From Ascaris suum (lineage: Eukaryota > Nematoda > Chromadorea > Rhabditida > Ascarididae), in assembly GCA_013433145.1 (NCBI GenBank), contig CM024180.1:8312001-8376000 (forward strand): DNA of 64,000 nucleotides, written 5' to 3'. This document shows, piece after piece, positions 49,740-62,733 of this stretch. The first letter of the stretch is position 1. Each line of letters starts with the position of its first letter. Under the pieces are notes generated by a model that searched no databases, was not told where the DNA came from, and saw only the letters and a list, made by a program, of their open reading frames with translations. Position numbers and translations under genes: made by a program.

Positions 49740-52700
49740 TCAACGTACAATCTTTTTCGGTAATAAAGCATTTCGATGTGGACGGTCATCGATGCGTCCA
49801 CCCCATCGTAATCGAAAATGACCACTTCGCCATGTTATATTCGGATTGAGCAATGCACTTAGCCAAATAGGGAACGCAGAACCTTCACGATAAAGCCATA
49901 TGAACAGGAACTGCGCGAACGAGAACGGCAACGAACCATTCTGCAATAAGCGGGTATTTATTTACCCTCAACAACCTAACAGAGAATAAGTTTATTGCAC
50001 ACCCATATATCCGTCCACATTACCTCATTTATACGTATATTAAATTAGAGTTAAACTCATCGAGTAAAAGATCCCTCATAACTGCTGCGGATTTCACCGA
50101 TAAATTGGAATTTCACTTGGGCATTTAAATAAAAGCGCTCTACCAGTAGTTTATTTTATCACATACCTTGCCGCTTAATCGTATAAAGATTATAAGGAAA
50201 CAACTGAACGACTTATATGCTATCCTAGCATCCACTGTATCCTCAAGCCTCGCTTATTTTAAAGAAGCATCAAAACTCAGTATAAACCACACATTTAAAT
50301 TTCTACATAAACTTCTACCATAAGCCACCTTTACAAATATCAGATTCCAGAAATATTCTTATCTGCGAGAGAAAGTTAATAAACAAATCTGATAAGCTGC
50401 GAAAAAAGTAATTATGTAGATTTACCTGCATGAGATGAATTAGCAAGTAATCGCAAAGAATCCAATAAACGAGATGTCCCACTAAGTAACAAGGTACATA
50501 TAATGCACGAGATGGAAACAGAATAAGAACCGAACAACAGCCAATGATACCCGACACAAAACAATCTTGGAGTGGTTCCAAAATTATTGTGTGTGGCAGC
50601 ATTGCCAAACGAAGTTTGATCCACCTGAAACTTTGATCCATCTGAAAGAACGTTTGAGAGGACTAGCACTAAAATTCAGGGACAGCCGAAAACATGTTTA
50701 TGTGGGTTGTTGAGCATCGAATCGCAACACTCCAATCCCATAACGGCATCGTTATAATTGACGATGCATCGAGTATGAATCTCAATTATGCCGAAAATAT
50801 GCAAAATATGAAATATGTAAGCATAATAAATTCGATCTACATCAAAAATTACACATGCCCTTGTTGCCATCGGAATTGATCAGACCAAATGCTTTTTATG
50901 TGAAATAACTATCGAATTTAAAAGCAACAATGCTGCGATGATGCGAACAATGTGCTGCGTCTCTATTGTACACTGGAGGCTTTTATCACCAATGATTCTT
51001 GGCCCATAAGGCTATTCTGAAACGACTTCAAGCCGATGTGTAACTATCCCATAAGGCCACTGTAAAGTTACCTCAATCCCGGCTGTATATAATTACAAAT
51101 ATTCAGCAAGTGGACCAAAAGTGTATTTAATCGTAATATAAAGGATCGCAAATTTGTCCAAAATGGAAAGAAAAACTGTTAGAATATGAGCTATTCATAG
51201 TGCTGTCGTCATGGTATCTTTCCGTTAAGTCTTCAGTTTCAATAAATCCTTCCTCGACCACACAGTTTTCTTCTGCATAACACCGAGAAAGTAAGACCAA
51301 TCAGGTTAGACTTTAAAACATTTGTAAACTGCACAGAATGTGCTAATAGCCATACTTTTCACCTCTAACAGTTCAAAGCTTCCATCTCTTGTTGTAACAA
51401 CGATGGCTACTTATTGACCTCGCAAACTATTTCTCCGGAACACATTATGGGAAAGAAAAAATCTCCACGGCGAAAGTCACTCCAAAAGAGTGACCTAATA
51501 TCCAAAGCACTTTAAAGACACTTTCCAAGTGCATCTTGCTGGTTCTAGAAATCGACTTTCCATTGTTCAAAATTGCGCCTGTGCACTTCCGCCAGCTACA
51601 GCGGAAACTTGCCATTTCTGACAAGCGATGGAAAATAATTAAGGTCGGTTCGAAAAGATGCAGTGACCTCCTCCAAAATTTGCATTTCAACTCAAATATG
51701 AAAAAAACCTTGCCCTCATGTTTTCAATATCTTGTTCTCATGTTATTACCAGCCGACTGAAATTATGGAAATTACATGATCCTGCCGAAAAATGTCACAC
51801 AGTTCATAAACATTTTCAATATAAATTTCTTCTCAAGTAGGGAGTTCTAACTAACCTGTTCCTCATCGAAGGTCGCAATATTCCACTACTACTGAAAAAT
51901 CACCCGAAATCTACTCCTTGCCTCATAAATGTACTTAACATTAACGAGGCCCTCACTACTAGCTGCCAAACCATTCTGGAACGCTGCACTCCTTTTCAGT
52001 CCTCCTATTTTGGTTTCCGATATTACGCTGCTCCTTTTCAGTCCGATATATATATTACGCTGCTAGAGATGCTTCACCTCTATTGCTTTACAACAAACTT
52101 TACCATCATCCACAGTCACCAAATTACCGCATCTAATTAAATTTCTTGAACACGGAACAATTTGGAGTGTCACATCTCAATAAATAATTGCGCGCATCAG
52201 CATTTCCTTCAAAGAGATTTTTCAGCGTGTCCCATAGACATAGAATAATTTCAACTCGCCAAAAATGCTGCATCACAAAGCATGCTCTGGCACAGCTCCA
52301 CATTCGTGTTGTCGGAGCTCGGAAACTAGTTCCAGCCGATATTATGAATGTAAACACTTCAAACATTCAAACGGCTGCTCAATTCTTTTCACATCTTCAT
52401 GCTCCTGTCAACTTTCACCTAGCAAAAATTTTCGCTTCTTTCCTTTCATTGCTGCTTTTCTACTCTCTGCTTTTTCATGCTCTGTTCGTATGCAATTTAT
52501 GTTTACTCATAGCTGAATATACGCAATTCGAACAGTCGCATTCGTTCGATCTGTGTTAAACTGAAAAAATTCAAGTTTTAAAAGGAACCAGTCTATCTTT
52601 TGACTGAATATGGCGATCACCGACTTTGAAGGACCATGGCACTTTGAATGGTAAGAAGCGATGAAACAAAATCGCCAACACACAAAATGCACATCGAAAA

Positions 52701-55617
52701 CGCTCTACACCACAATATCAGTGTTGTTCATTTTTCGTGCTTGCTTACACAGACGAACGATCAAAGCAAAATGCCACTTCTTTAAATTGTAATTGCAATT
52801 TTGCAATTAATATAAGGTTGGGAAGGCATAATACTGCCATATAAAACCAACAATAGAACCAGTCACAATATTCCCTCAAAGCGGTACATTATCCACATAG
52901 CGCATCTGAAACGTTAATAACTGGAATCACTTCAACTGCTATAATCAAAAACGTATGAACTCACCGACATATCCGTTCACGAAATTTCTTCGGATCCGGG
53001 CTTGCTCCATTTTGTAGTGCTGGCAGACTTGATATTACACTCCTCCATCCTCTAAATATTATTCCCTATTTATAATAGAAGTCACCACTTACTACTACAT
53101 ACTGCTTTTTTATATCAAATAACACCACCACAGAATATATACGACTTCAGCCAATCAATTTGCGAAGAGTTCATTATTTTCTCTATCAGCATATCAACAT
53201 CACTGATAATCGGTTATATTCTTAAAGACAGTTGAGGACTTTCATGCAATTTTTTGCTAGAAGATCTATGAAAATGGAAGGCGGAGAGGAGAGGAAAAAA
53301 GGGATCAAACCAAACTATAATGCATGAAAACAAACAGCGAAAATCCCATAAAACTGTTCTGATCGTCATCTATATCATATTTGCCTGCATATTAAAAAAA
53401 AAAATAAATCAACACAACAGCAGTAAATTTAAAAAAAAGAACAAACCTTTTAGCGAATGCAACACCGAAGAAATAATCCTCGGCAAGAAAAGAGCCGAAT
53501 TTCTGCATTCCTCCAGCTTCTTCTAAAGCACTCTTTCGCATCAACGAAGACATCCCAGTCGAGCAAATAAACCGAAGACAATTTCCACCCAAATAAATTC
53601 GTGCATGACCTGTGCCAAAATATACCTGAAATATATTTCGCTTTTTTAACACTTATTTCACTTATTTAGGCCAATAATATTCGAAACTTTTTACAGTTGA
53701 TTTCAAAACGAATAATCAAACAAGCAAATAAATAGACAAACAATCGAACGGACACACAGATAGACAAACAGACGAACGAATAAACAATTGAATAGCAAAG
53801 TTCATGCAAACATCAAAAGTAGGAATATTCATACGACGCAACAAAATAAATTGGGCGCAAATTTTTCATTTTTTAGAATTTCACCGACAGCAGCCGTCTG
53901 ACCGTTATACTGCGTCATATGAAGCAGTAATTCCTCATGTTTAATTATTGTTCATTACAATTAATAACATTCGAATCATAGTGCACCGACTTACTGATAA
54001 AGAGCCTCGCCATATCACAGCCGCTTTATCAGGCAGTCAAAAGATATCTGAACTGATCTTCATATCACTATCGCTATATCAAAGAATCAAACGATCGCTA
54101 AACCGATCGCCAAATCTCGGCTGAAGTAGCATTCAATTATTGGGCTTTCCAAAAGGAAAAAAGTTTGCACCAAACATCACTGAAAACAACATCTATCTGT
54201 TAATCCACTTCAGATTATATTTCTGCTGATCAAGTGAAGAGGCGTAGGAGAATGAGAGCTCACGAAATGGAATCCTACGAAATAATGGCATCGATAGACA
54301 AATTCCAATTTTTATTTCTATTTCTCTGATTGTCCGCATTTCTTCCTCCTGCACATTGCCCAAAACTTCAGAGAAGAAGGAAGAAGCTTCGCTTTCCATC
54401 CTCTCCTTATTGTGCCTCTGTAACTAGACACTTTGTACAATACAACCAGCCACTCGAAAATTGCACACAACGCTGTCAGCCAATTTAACGTTCAACAAGG
54501 CGACATTAGAATCAATCAAATTATGGAAAAGCTAAGCTCCCACTACCGAAGCAATCGACCTTTTAAGTTGGACTTCACTATTTTAAAAGTGACGTGTGCT
54601 GCAAATTGAGTAACTTTCGTTCAAAGATAATAATAAAAACCACAACAGATTAACAAGTCTTCTCATCACCTTGCATGGAGTGTAGGCGAATATTCGATCG
54701 CAACTCCTAACCAAATAGTATGTCAGAGTGATCAAACACGATCGCTATCGATCGTAGCCAAATTTGGCCCGAACCACGAGCACATTTTAAAATAACATTC
54801 ATTAATAAATTCTGAATCAATCAAAAATCCATCACCCAAGAAAAATTCTTTGAAACCAAAGAAATTTTCTGCTCTCTTCAGATAAAATCACGGAGCATAA
54901 ACCGCACATGATCATTTATTCACTTAAAAAATTACCTGTTCAAGGTTGGCACCAAAACCAGATCGATTTGCACAGAAAGGCGTTTGAGTTACAAGCGCAA
55001 CGTTGTCAGTCATTGCCAGCGCCATATCCATTAACGCATCTTCACGCACTATAAGCAAATAATACGAATTGTAGCTTCATCGCAAAAGGATGTCTTAAAC
55101 AGTAATTTCACACATCGTCACCTCTGTAACTGAAGGAACGATACCAATTAGAAGGTCGGAAAATTTTCAAGTGTAAGAAAGAGTGGCGAATAATAATTTA
55201 TATATGCCGTCGTATACTATTGGACTTCGCTTGCTTTACGCATCATCATACCCTCAGGCTTTATATATCCGAACTCTTCAACTAGCTCCTCCCTGCAGAA
55301 TCAGAGCAGCACTACCAGAGATGCGCAAAGTAAAGGAAAACAATCCCACATCTTCTCAAAAATGAGTAAGACTGATCAAAGATTCCTGCAATAAAAATTA
55401 TACTGTATACATTGAAATGGACGGAAAAAAGTAATACAAAAAAGAGACTAGGACTTACTATATATAGCGCTATCACTGATCAAAATCAGCGGATATTTTG
55501 AAGCTCTATACGCCGGCATCATGTTATTGATTTTTGGATTCAGCCCAACGTGTTCGCCTCCTGTAATAATCCAATAAGAACACAGCAAAAAAGAGTTCGG
55601 GAGAAGAAATAAACAAA

Positions 55618-55690
<73 letters not shown>

Positions 55691-57743
55691 GTATAAATTC
55701 GGTTATATATACTGCAAAACATGCATTTTACCATTATAAAACCAATCAGACTCGAAAAAAATTAAAATGCCGCATTGCATGCGAAACGCAAGCCTCTGTT
55801 ATTCGCGAGTTTTGAGAAGATATCGATTTATACAGACGATTAGTGGTTTTAAAATGAATGAGGTATGCATCATACAGAATCGCAAATTCTCAAAGCGCTG
55901 AATTCAAGTATGGGTACCTATACTTGTAAGCTGTCGTTGGATGCAAAATTACACAACAGTCATCTTACAATTTAAGGTTAGACTTTGTAAAAAAAAGTCA
56001 GTGCTGCATTAGCTCGAATAATTTCACCAGCGAATACAAATTCCCTGGACGAAACACAAACTTTAAGCGATTTGACTGAGTTGGAGAATGGATATTTTCC
56101 TACCCAAAATTTCATAAAATGCAACAACAACACATAGCATTTCATGCACTAATGGCAAAATTAAGGGCGACTGGTGCAGATGAAAGGTTTTACCGGTAAG
56201 AAAGTTTCATTAAGGTGGGAAAAGAAGATGAAGGTATTCGAAAGGACAGCTTAATTAATATGCAGGAAGATTCATTCGAGGTTTACAAGCAATGACAGAT
56301 CGAACAATGCATATTGAAAGTAAATAATGAATAAGCCAAATTAAGATCTCACCGCAAAATATGCGTGCATCAATATGTGGATATTTTGCCATAAGCACTT
56401 CGACAACCTTTTGCGCCGGATCGATATTGTCGTGTACACAAAACAACAATTCGTACTGAAAACACACACATACTACAACGTGCAATGCATAAAATATAAG
56501 CATATAACTATAAGCTAAAGTTGTTACTCCAGTACTCCAGCGTTAACGTACTATCAATAAGGTTGAAAAATTAGAACAAAAAACGGGATGGAAGAGGAAC
56601 AAAACGCAAACAGAACCTGAAACCTCCAAGAGATTTAAAACGCTCTACAACAAGTCTAGAGATCCTTCTAACAAATCCTTAAGCATTGCAAATTATTCTT
56701 CGTGCGATTTGCGAAAAGTGTCCGGAAATAGTATCAGCAGGTGCCACCAGAAGTACGCAAAATTGCGCTGATACAGAAAGGAAGGGTAAGAGATAGTTCC
56801 CTCTCCTCTCCTCCCCATCGGCCATCATAAGGGATTTCCTCCCTTCTATTTACAATTTGTAGATGTTTCATCCCATATCACCGGTTAAAAATGATCGATA
56901 CCGTCTATTTTTTCATTGCTTGATCAAATTAAAACAGCGTAATCATAAATTTAATCATTTACAGCGACGCAATTTGTGAATGTTTCGTTTTATATCATCC
57001 GTTAAAAATGATGGATTATCTTATTTTATTTATTTACTTTTATTAGTTATTTAGTTAATGAAGGAAGCACGGATACAAAGGTAACGGGTGGAAAAGTTCC
57101 ACGTTCCATGCTGTACGAATTAAAGAACACAGATCAGGATTATTCCGAATTAAGAAATGGCCAAGTTTATATAACTTCATATTCCGACTGTAAACAATAG
57201 TTAAATTAAGCCGATGTAATATTAGCAGCTTTCCTGCAACAACCACGACAGAATGCCGACATCCAAATGGATGTGAAAATTCAGTAGTTCTCCTCTGAAT
57301 TGATAGAGCAATGCCAACCTCAGATCCTAACAGCATTTAATGCCCATCGGAAGGATTCGTCTGATCATTAGCTCGGATAACGAAAGGAAAACAAAACGAA
57401 CATATTTCCCCTTTCCATAAACTACAATTTATTGTTGCAAAAGCGTTTCTTATTAGGCAAATACTATTCGAAAGTATTTGTAATCAATACGTCATTGACC
57501 ATATTCATCACATCCATTTCTTAATCATCCATATAGGCCAACCTTCTCAAAGCAAATCACAACAACAATAACCTTCATTAGCAAATCAAATAAGACCTAC
57601 AGTAGGATATTTAAGTCTGAAGAAGCTCTCGAGGTTGAAGAAGAGATTCTCGTCGGTACCAACCAACGGCTTTATTATTGATACTCCGGGCATATCTCTC
57701 CTTGGCACTATAGGTCGGTGCAATCTGTGCTTCCTGGAATTCT

Positions 57744-57785
<42 letters not shown>

Positions 57786-58236
57786 ATATAAAATAGCAGC
57801 ACTATAGCGTTGAAGGCAGATCTTAAGAACAGCTCCAAGCTTCGAGGCTGTTTGTGCTTGGAAAATAAAATTATTAATGAGATGAAGAGAAATTTATATT
57901 ATTCTGTAATTGGTAATTAATGTTTCATAATTTTGTAATTAAAACATAAAAATCGGTGAGGCATTCAACGAATGTTATTGAGAAAATTAAATCATCACAA
58001 CGCTTACAATTTCGCTCTATATTTAATTATTAAAAAAAAGAACGAAGTGAAAACTTAAATAACAAAATAAAGAAACTAAAACACGAAATAAAAGTGAAAT
58101 ATTAAAGTAAAACTAACGCATAACAAATAGCAACTATATGAAGAAGATATAAGGCGGAAACAAAAATGATGCCCATACACGCAAACGGAACCGCGCCATG
58201 TGTTACTATATCGGTTAGTAATTGAATGACGTGCAT
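49740..58236 (-). CDS. cgt: Ceramide glucosyltransferase (glucosylceramide synthase), complete, 9 exons, 411 aa
   Basis: Transfers glucose from UDP-glucose to ceramide on the cytosolic face of the Golgi, the first step of glycosphingolipid synthesis (GT21 family). Exons 5'->3': 58118-58236, 57601-57733, 56353-56455, 55459-55560, 54936-55048, 53447-53625, 52965-53051, 50426-50624, 49740-49940. These are 1236 nt in one frame with phase-consistent GT-AG junctions. Residues 14-38 form the N-terminal membrane anchor. [11 protein letters not shown] (about 55-65) is the conserved GT21 start. D1 lies in [10 protein letters not shown] (D93/D96), D2 in LISDSAIY (D148), D3 in LAEDYFF (D240) and the RxxRW motif in RICRW (276-280), so the active site is intact. 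FGTGHARIY and [10 protein letters not shown] match vertebrate UGCG blocks. C-terminal hydrophobic segments are followed by [12 protein letters not shown], then a tail of about 20 residues beyond that box (…LLPKKIVR). Length is slightly above human UGCG (394). Nematodes often have several cgt paralogues; which one this is cannot be told here. Confidence 0.94.
55622..55689. repeat. (TA)n microsatellite in a ceramide glucosyltransferase intron
   Basis: TA tract of about 68 bp, 60 bp upstream of exon 4 on the gene's strand. Confidence 0.97.
57749..57782. repeat. (TA)n microsatellite next to the exon 2 acceptor
   Basis: TA tract of about 34 bp, only about 16 bp from the exon 2 acceptor at 57733. 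Confidence 0.95.
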
Positions 58237-58256
58237 CTGGGGCCATCTGAAAAAAA
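58237..58256 (-). promoter_or_regulatory. 3' splice site and upstream out-of-frame ATG before the ceramide glucosyltransferase start
   Basis: On the minus strand TTTTTTTCAG is followed directly by ATGGCCCCAG and then the chosen ATG (CACGTC...). The first ATG is out of frame with the enzyme and would open an overlapping frame. The chosen ATG gives the conserved N-terminal anchor. Alternatives are that CCCCAG is the acceptor used, or that an upstream coding exon adds residues in frame (…WPQ-MHV). Confidence 0.5.
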
Positions 58257-58934
58257 CCTAACATTTACTAATCTTTAAATAACTTCAGAAAAAAAAATTG
58301 CCAACATTTGCCCTTGGTTGGATGCGCTTATTTTTGCTCCTGATCGGCTTCCTCACGATAGTTCACCAATCCTGCTGCATGCCGAGTTTGCAGCGCCGTT
58401 GTCACAAATAAGTTTAATCACAGCCCTCTAAACCTCTATCGTTGTTGACAGGTTAGCATAAAGTCAAAGTAAGCGAAACCTACCTAAGTTTTTGGTGATT
58501 TTAAAAGATGAAATTGAACATTTGCAAGTTCGACAAACGGAAGGGAGACAGAGGATATCGAAAGATGCTTTAATGAGGTGCAAGAAAACGGGTCATGAAA
58601 AATATGGCTAATGAATTGGGGAAAGAACGAGAGCGGAGTGACTAGATAGATACTGATGTCACAAACCTTAAATCTGACTACACTTTTGGTTTACTTCCCC
58701 CAACACCAGAATGACTCCCCCTATGTTCTGCTGTGAATCAGAACAGTTCATCCACTGCAAGTAACTATCGCAAGACTGTAAACAGGTGTACGCTCAATGC
58801 TGCTCGAACGCACGAAGGTCTCCAGTATCATGAGATTCGATCTTCTGAAGCTTGAACTTCCCGCTCTGTATTTAAATCATTCCTTTCAAACTGAGGCATA
58901 AGATATTTTTAGACTAGAGAATTCTAAGCACTGT

Positions 58935-59036
<102 letters not shown>

Positions 59037-59401
59037 AGTTATGCAGTACCACTGAAAAGTAATTCATACATGTGGACGATATTTGAGGTGCTAAATAAAA
59101 CATTCCAAATAATTCATCTCATTCTAATAGGATGGAAAATGCGAAACCTTATTTGCTTCATGAGAGAACTGAGAGTTTATAAGCCCTCCTCGACGACTCC
59201 AGACCTATCCAATAAGGACCTAACATTTCTGTTTTAAGGGAATTTCAAGAACTTTTCATTGGTCTCGACAATCAGGAAAGCAGGTGCCTGGTGGATACAT
59301 ACAAAGATGGGAAGTAAATTTATAGACGTGAAAATATATGGTCGAAAAAAAATAAAACCTAATCAATGGGTTAAACAAGAAATGAAATGCAGAACAAACC
59401 T

Positions 59402-59870
59402 GAACGTCAAAGGTCCAATAACACTGAAATGACACGATAATGAGAAGTCCTTTGAGTGCAGGATGGCCACACCTGCAGCGCACAGCGTAGAGGTCACTAT
59501 GCTCGCAGCCAGTCTCAATTAATAACACGCCACAAAACCACCACGCTATATCTCTTTCTAAATAAAACTTTACAAGCACGAAATCAGGTATAACAATCAT
59601 GTGAAAAAAAAACGCTAATAAAACGTTACTACCAACTCCTTTTCTAAATTAGTGCCCACATGCTCAACCGACCACCTTCTATGATATTTCCAATCAGCTT
59701 TCATATTGATCGCTTTCCGAGTATAAGGACAAGTAAACATTCCCAGAATAAACTTCTCTTTCTTGTGAAGCCAGGATCCGGATTGAATCTGGTGCCGCTT
59801 CTGGTCGTAGACGGCACCAGTACCGACGTTTACCCGCAAAAGAAAGAAAGAAAAGGTTGTACAACCTTTT
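59402..59870 (-). other. Unrecognised coding-like segments
   Basis: Two neighbouring open stretches are GC-richer than the surroundings. One (about 59620-59850) encodes a hydrophilic peptide with KFILGMFTCPYTRKAI and WKYHRRWSVEHVGTNLEKEL before a possible donor (GTAGTA). The other (59402-59580) encodes RDIAWWFCGVLLIETGCEHS and later LLIIVSFQCYWTFDVQ, ending at CAG|GTTTGT. A second frame in the first stretch is also open. I recognise no family, and no phase-verified junction joins them. Confidence 0.25.
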
Positions 59871-62575
59871 AACAAACAAACAAACAATGAAAAACAGTTC
59901 AAAAATTCTATTCCATTATTACAACTCGTTGTATTTTAATAAACCTTTAACAGTAAACACTGTGCTATCAATAAAATATACTGCTAATCGTTCTTAGCCG
60001 ATGCGACATATAGCTTTAGAAAATAATCGCTAAACTATACCACAAATAAGCCGTTTAGAATCACTTTCATCATAGCTCAATTTTATATAATACGGTTATT
60101 TTCATGACAATTTCAAATATCTTGTAGAAATCGACTTGTTCACGGTTGAAAGAAATGTTTGTTCGTAGAATTTCAATCATTTGCATACTTAATTAGCATT
60201 TACGCTGCCATATTAGTCACTTCATTGAACATCAAATATAAAATGATAAAATAGTAGCCTATGGTGTAGTAATATTTTCACCTATGTAATTTCTTCAGTT
60301 TCAACGAATCTATACAGCAAATGCAAAATGTCATAAGCACATCTATTAATTTACTTCAATAATTTATCTGTTAATTTACTTCTCATCAATATTAATATCT
60401 TCATAATATATAAGAATCTGTTCCAGTGATAACTGAATTACATAATATGTTTGCTCAATAAAATAAACTAACTATTTATTTGCGTCATCGAAAAACAACA
60501 AATGAAGGTAAATTTCTATGCAAACTTAGATGTGCACATGACAAAAATTTACTATGTTAATTTAAATTCTGCTCGAGGTGTGATTAAGACTAGTATTATT
60601 GATTCACTAATCAGTCACCGCCGATAGAATATCCCTTGGTTGCTAACAATAGCATCTGATTTTGGGCCAACTCACAACGACTGTCGGAATTGAATTTCAC
60701 CCAAGTCTAGTTCAGGTTTAAACCTATGACAATATGGCGATGGATTAAATCCGATCCCGATCAGATGACTGCTTCTAACTCAATCGGAGCTAGGAATGAT
60801 TTAACAAAGTTCGAGCATCTCTTAGAGTCAACCTCTTCCTGAAAAAATGACGATGAAAGAATTAGTACTCAGAGAAACTACAAATGTTGATGAATAAACT
60901 GCAGGTGTTGGCGATTGGGAATACAGGTATAACAAACATTATGCGCATAATAGCATCCTTAAAAATTCTATCATTGCACATATTTCACTCTTCTTTATAT
61001 TTATTTTATTCTACAGACCAGTATTACCATAAGAAATGTAGTATTTTTATACGAGAAATGAAAGACTTCTCCTATTTTCACCTCCGTAATGAGAGCACCG
61101 AGACATTTATATCTTAGATTTTTTTATTAAGAACTATTTAACTGAATGGTTTTTGAGGACGCTAAACACGAACAGTGGTTATATTTTCATTGCGACCCTT
61201 CCCAAAACTATTGGTCATTGGCATTAGGGAGGGGGAAGGAAGCAGGGAAGGTTAAAAGTCCTGGCGGTAGTGGCTGCTGAAAGCAATCTCGATGTTCGTG
61301 TTCATTGTGTCCAAAAAATCACCAAAGCGATTCCGGTGCAAATTTCACGAAAAAATTCTTGGAATTTCCAGTCAAGCGCACTGATTGAAAAACCAGAAAA
61401 AATATACCGGATAGGTGTCCGAGAAACCAGAAAAAGATACAGTGGATAAGTGTTTACAACGAATAAAAAAAACTAGAAAGTCTGGATGGCTGCCAAGAAA
61501 ATTGGCGATCTATGAATAAATGAAACAATATGGATTCAAGTGCACAAAGATGCCCATCCTTGCATATTAATTCCAGCGGCATAAAATACTAAAGTAAAAA
61601 AATTTTAATCAATAGATCGGCTAAGAAAATGCCCATGAGGCCATCAAGAAGCTTTTGAGACATATTTTCTTTGCAGATATGGGTATCTGTGCAAAAAAAG
61701 AATTAAACAATGCACTCAAATATTGAGCTTATAAATGATATTCTTGAGATGCTCTTCAAAGTTTCGGCTACTTTCGACTAAAAAAAAATTACATCTGAAC
61801 GTTATCGATAATCAGCACGCTAGAAGCATTGTTTCCTCTTCTTTACACCCGTTTCTAAACGGTGAAAGTACTCGTATTTACTTACCAATATCCAAGTCTA
61901 GGTCAAGTCGGATCATGGCCGCGACCAGGATCAGAACTGAGTTTAAATCGTAGCCATAGGAAAATGGATTCCAACGAGTTGAGATGAAGGGTGATCACAT
62001 GACCAGGACCGGTTTTAGCGATCACTATTTTTTCGGGACTATCACTTCCAAGTATAAATTGCATGTATTATCTACGGGTATTAGTACAAACACGAGTATA
62101 TAGATGAGAAGAAAACACCTCATGCACCAAAAACTTCACAAAGGACATAAAAAATAAAAGGAATAGTCTTTCATGCTGACCTGTCGAGAAAATACCCCAT
62201 CACGTCGAATTGAATGAAACGAAAATGGCAAAGAGAGCAGAAGAGGAGTGTAGTGAAAATAGCTCATGTTAAAGAAAGCAGAGAAAATAGAGACACTGTG
62301 CGAATACTCAGCATCGTTGCCTCTGCAGCGTTATCAACTCACCAACACTCCTTATCTGTTAAACTCTATACCTGCAGCATTTATCTCTAACGACAAGAAA
62401 TGAACGACTTTATAATATAATATAGTCGGACTTCCCATCGTTTATTTTCAGGGGATTTTATGGTTAATTATTTACTCATACTTATTTCCCGTGGTGTCTC
62501 CCATCTTATTGTTTTATTTCAACGTTTCCCGAAGTGTGGGAAACACACAAAAATATGTTAATGTGGAAAAATTAC

Positions 62576-62733
62576 TGGTAGCACATAAAATAGAGTAGTT
62601 CGCTAATATAAACTGCCCATAAAATAGCAACGAAATAGTAAGCGTTCACAAAAGTAAACACTAAAAATAATTCCCGTCTGAACTGTTGTGCTCGATCCAG
62701 TTCGTTGATCTCCAAAACAAGAAATTGTGCCAT
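62576..62733 (-). other. Possible 5' exon of an unrecognised membrane protein
   Basis: It runs from an ATG at 62733 (MAQFLVLEINELDRAQQF) through a hydrophobic helix (VFTFVNAYYFVAILWAVYI) to a GTAATT donor after 62576. Charged-then-hydrophobic order and a clean donor make it gene-like, but I found no matching downstream exon in phase. Confidence 0.25.

Noticed and set aside
51445..51760. Open frames on both strands in the ceramide glucosyltransferase intron
   Set aside because: No family motif, no splice phase match to the enzyme's exons, and mirror-open frames on both strands.
58076..58264. ORF starting at the first ATG after the acceptor of the ceramide glucosyltransferase
   Set aside because: It gives no conserved sequence. 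The frame 10 nt downstream gives the membrane anchor and splices in phase into [18 protein letters not shown].
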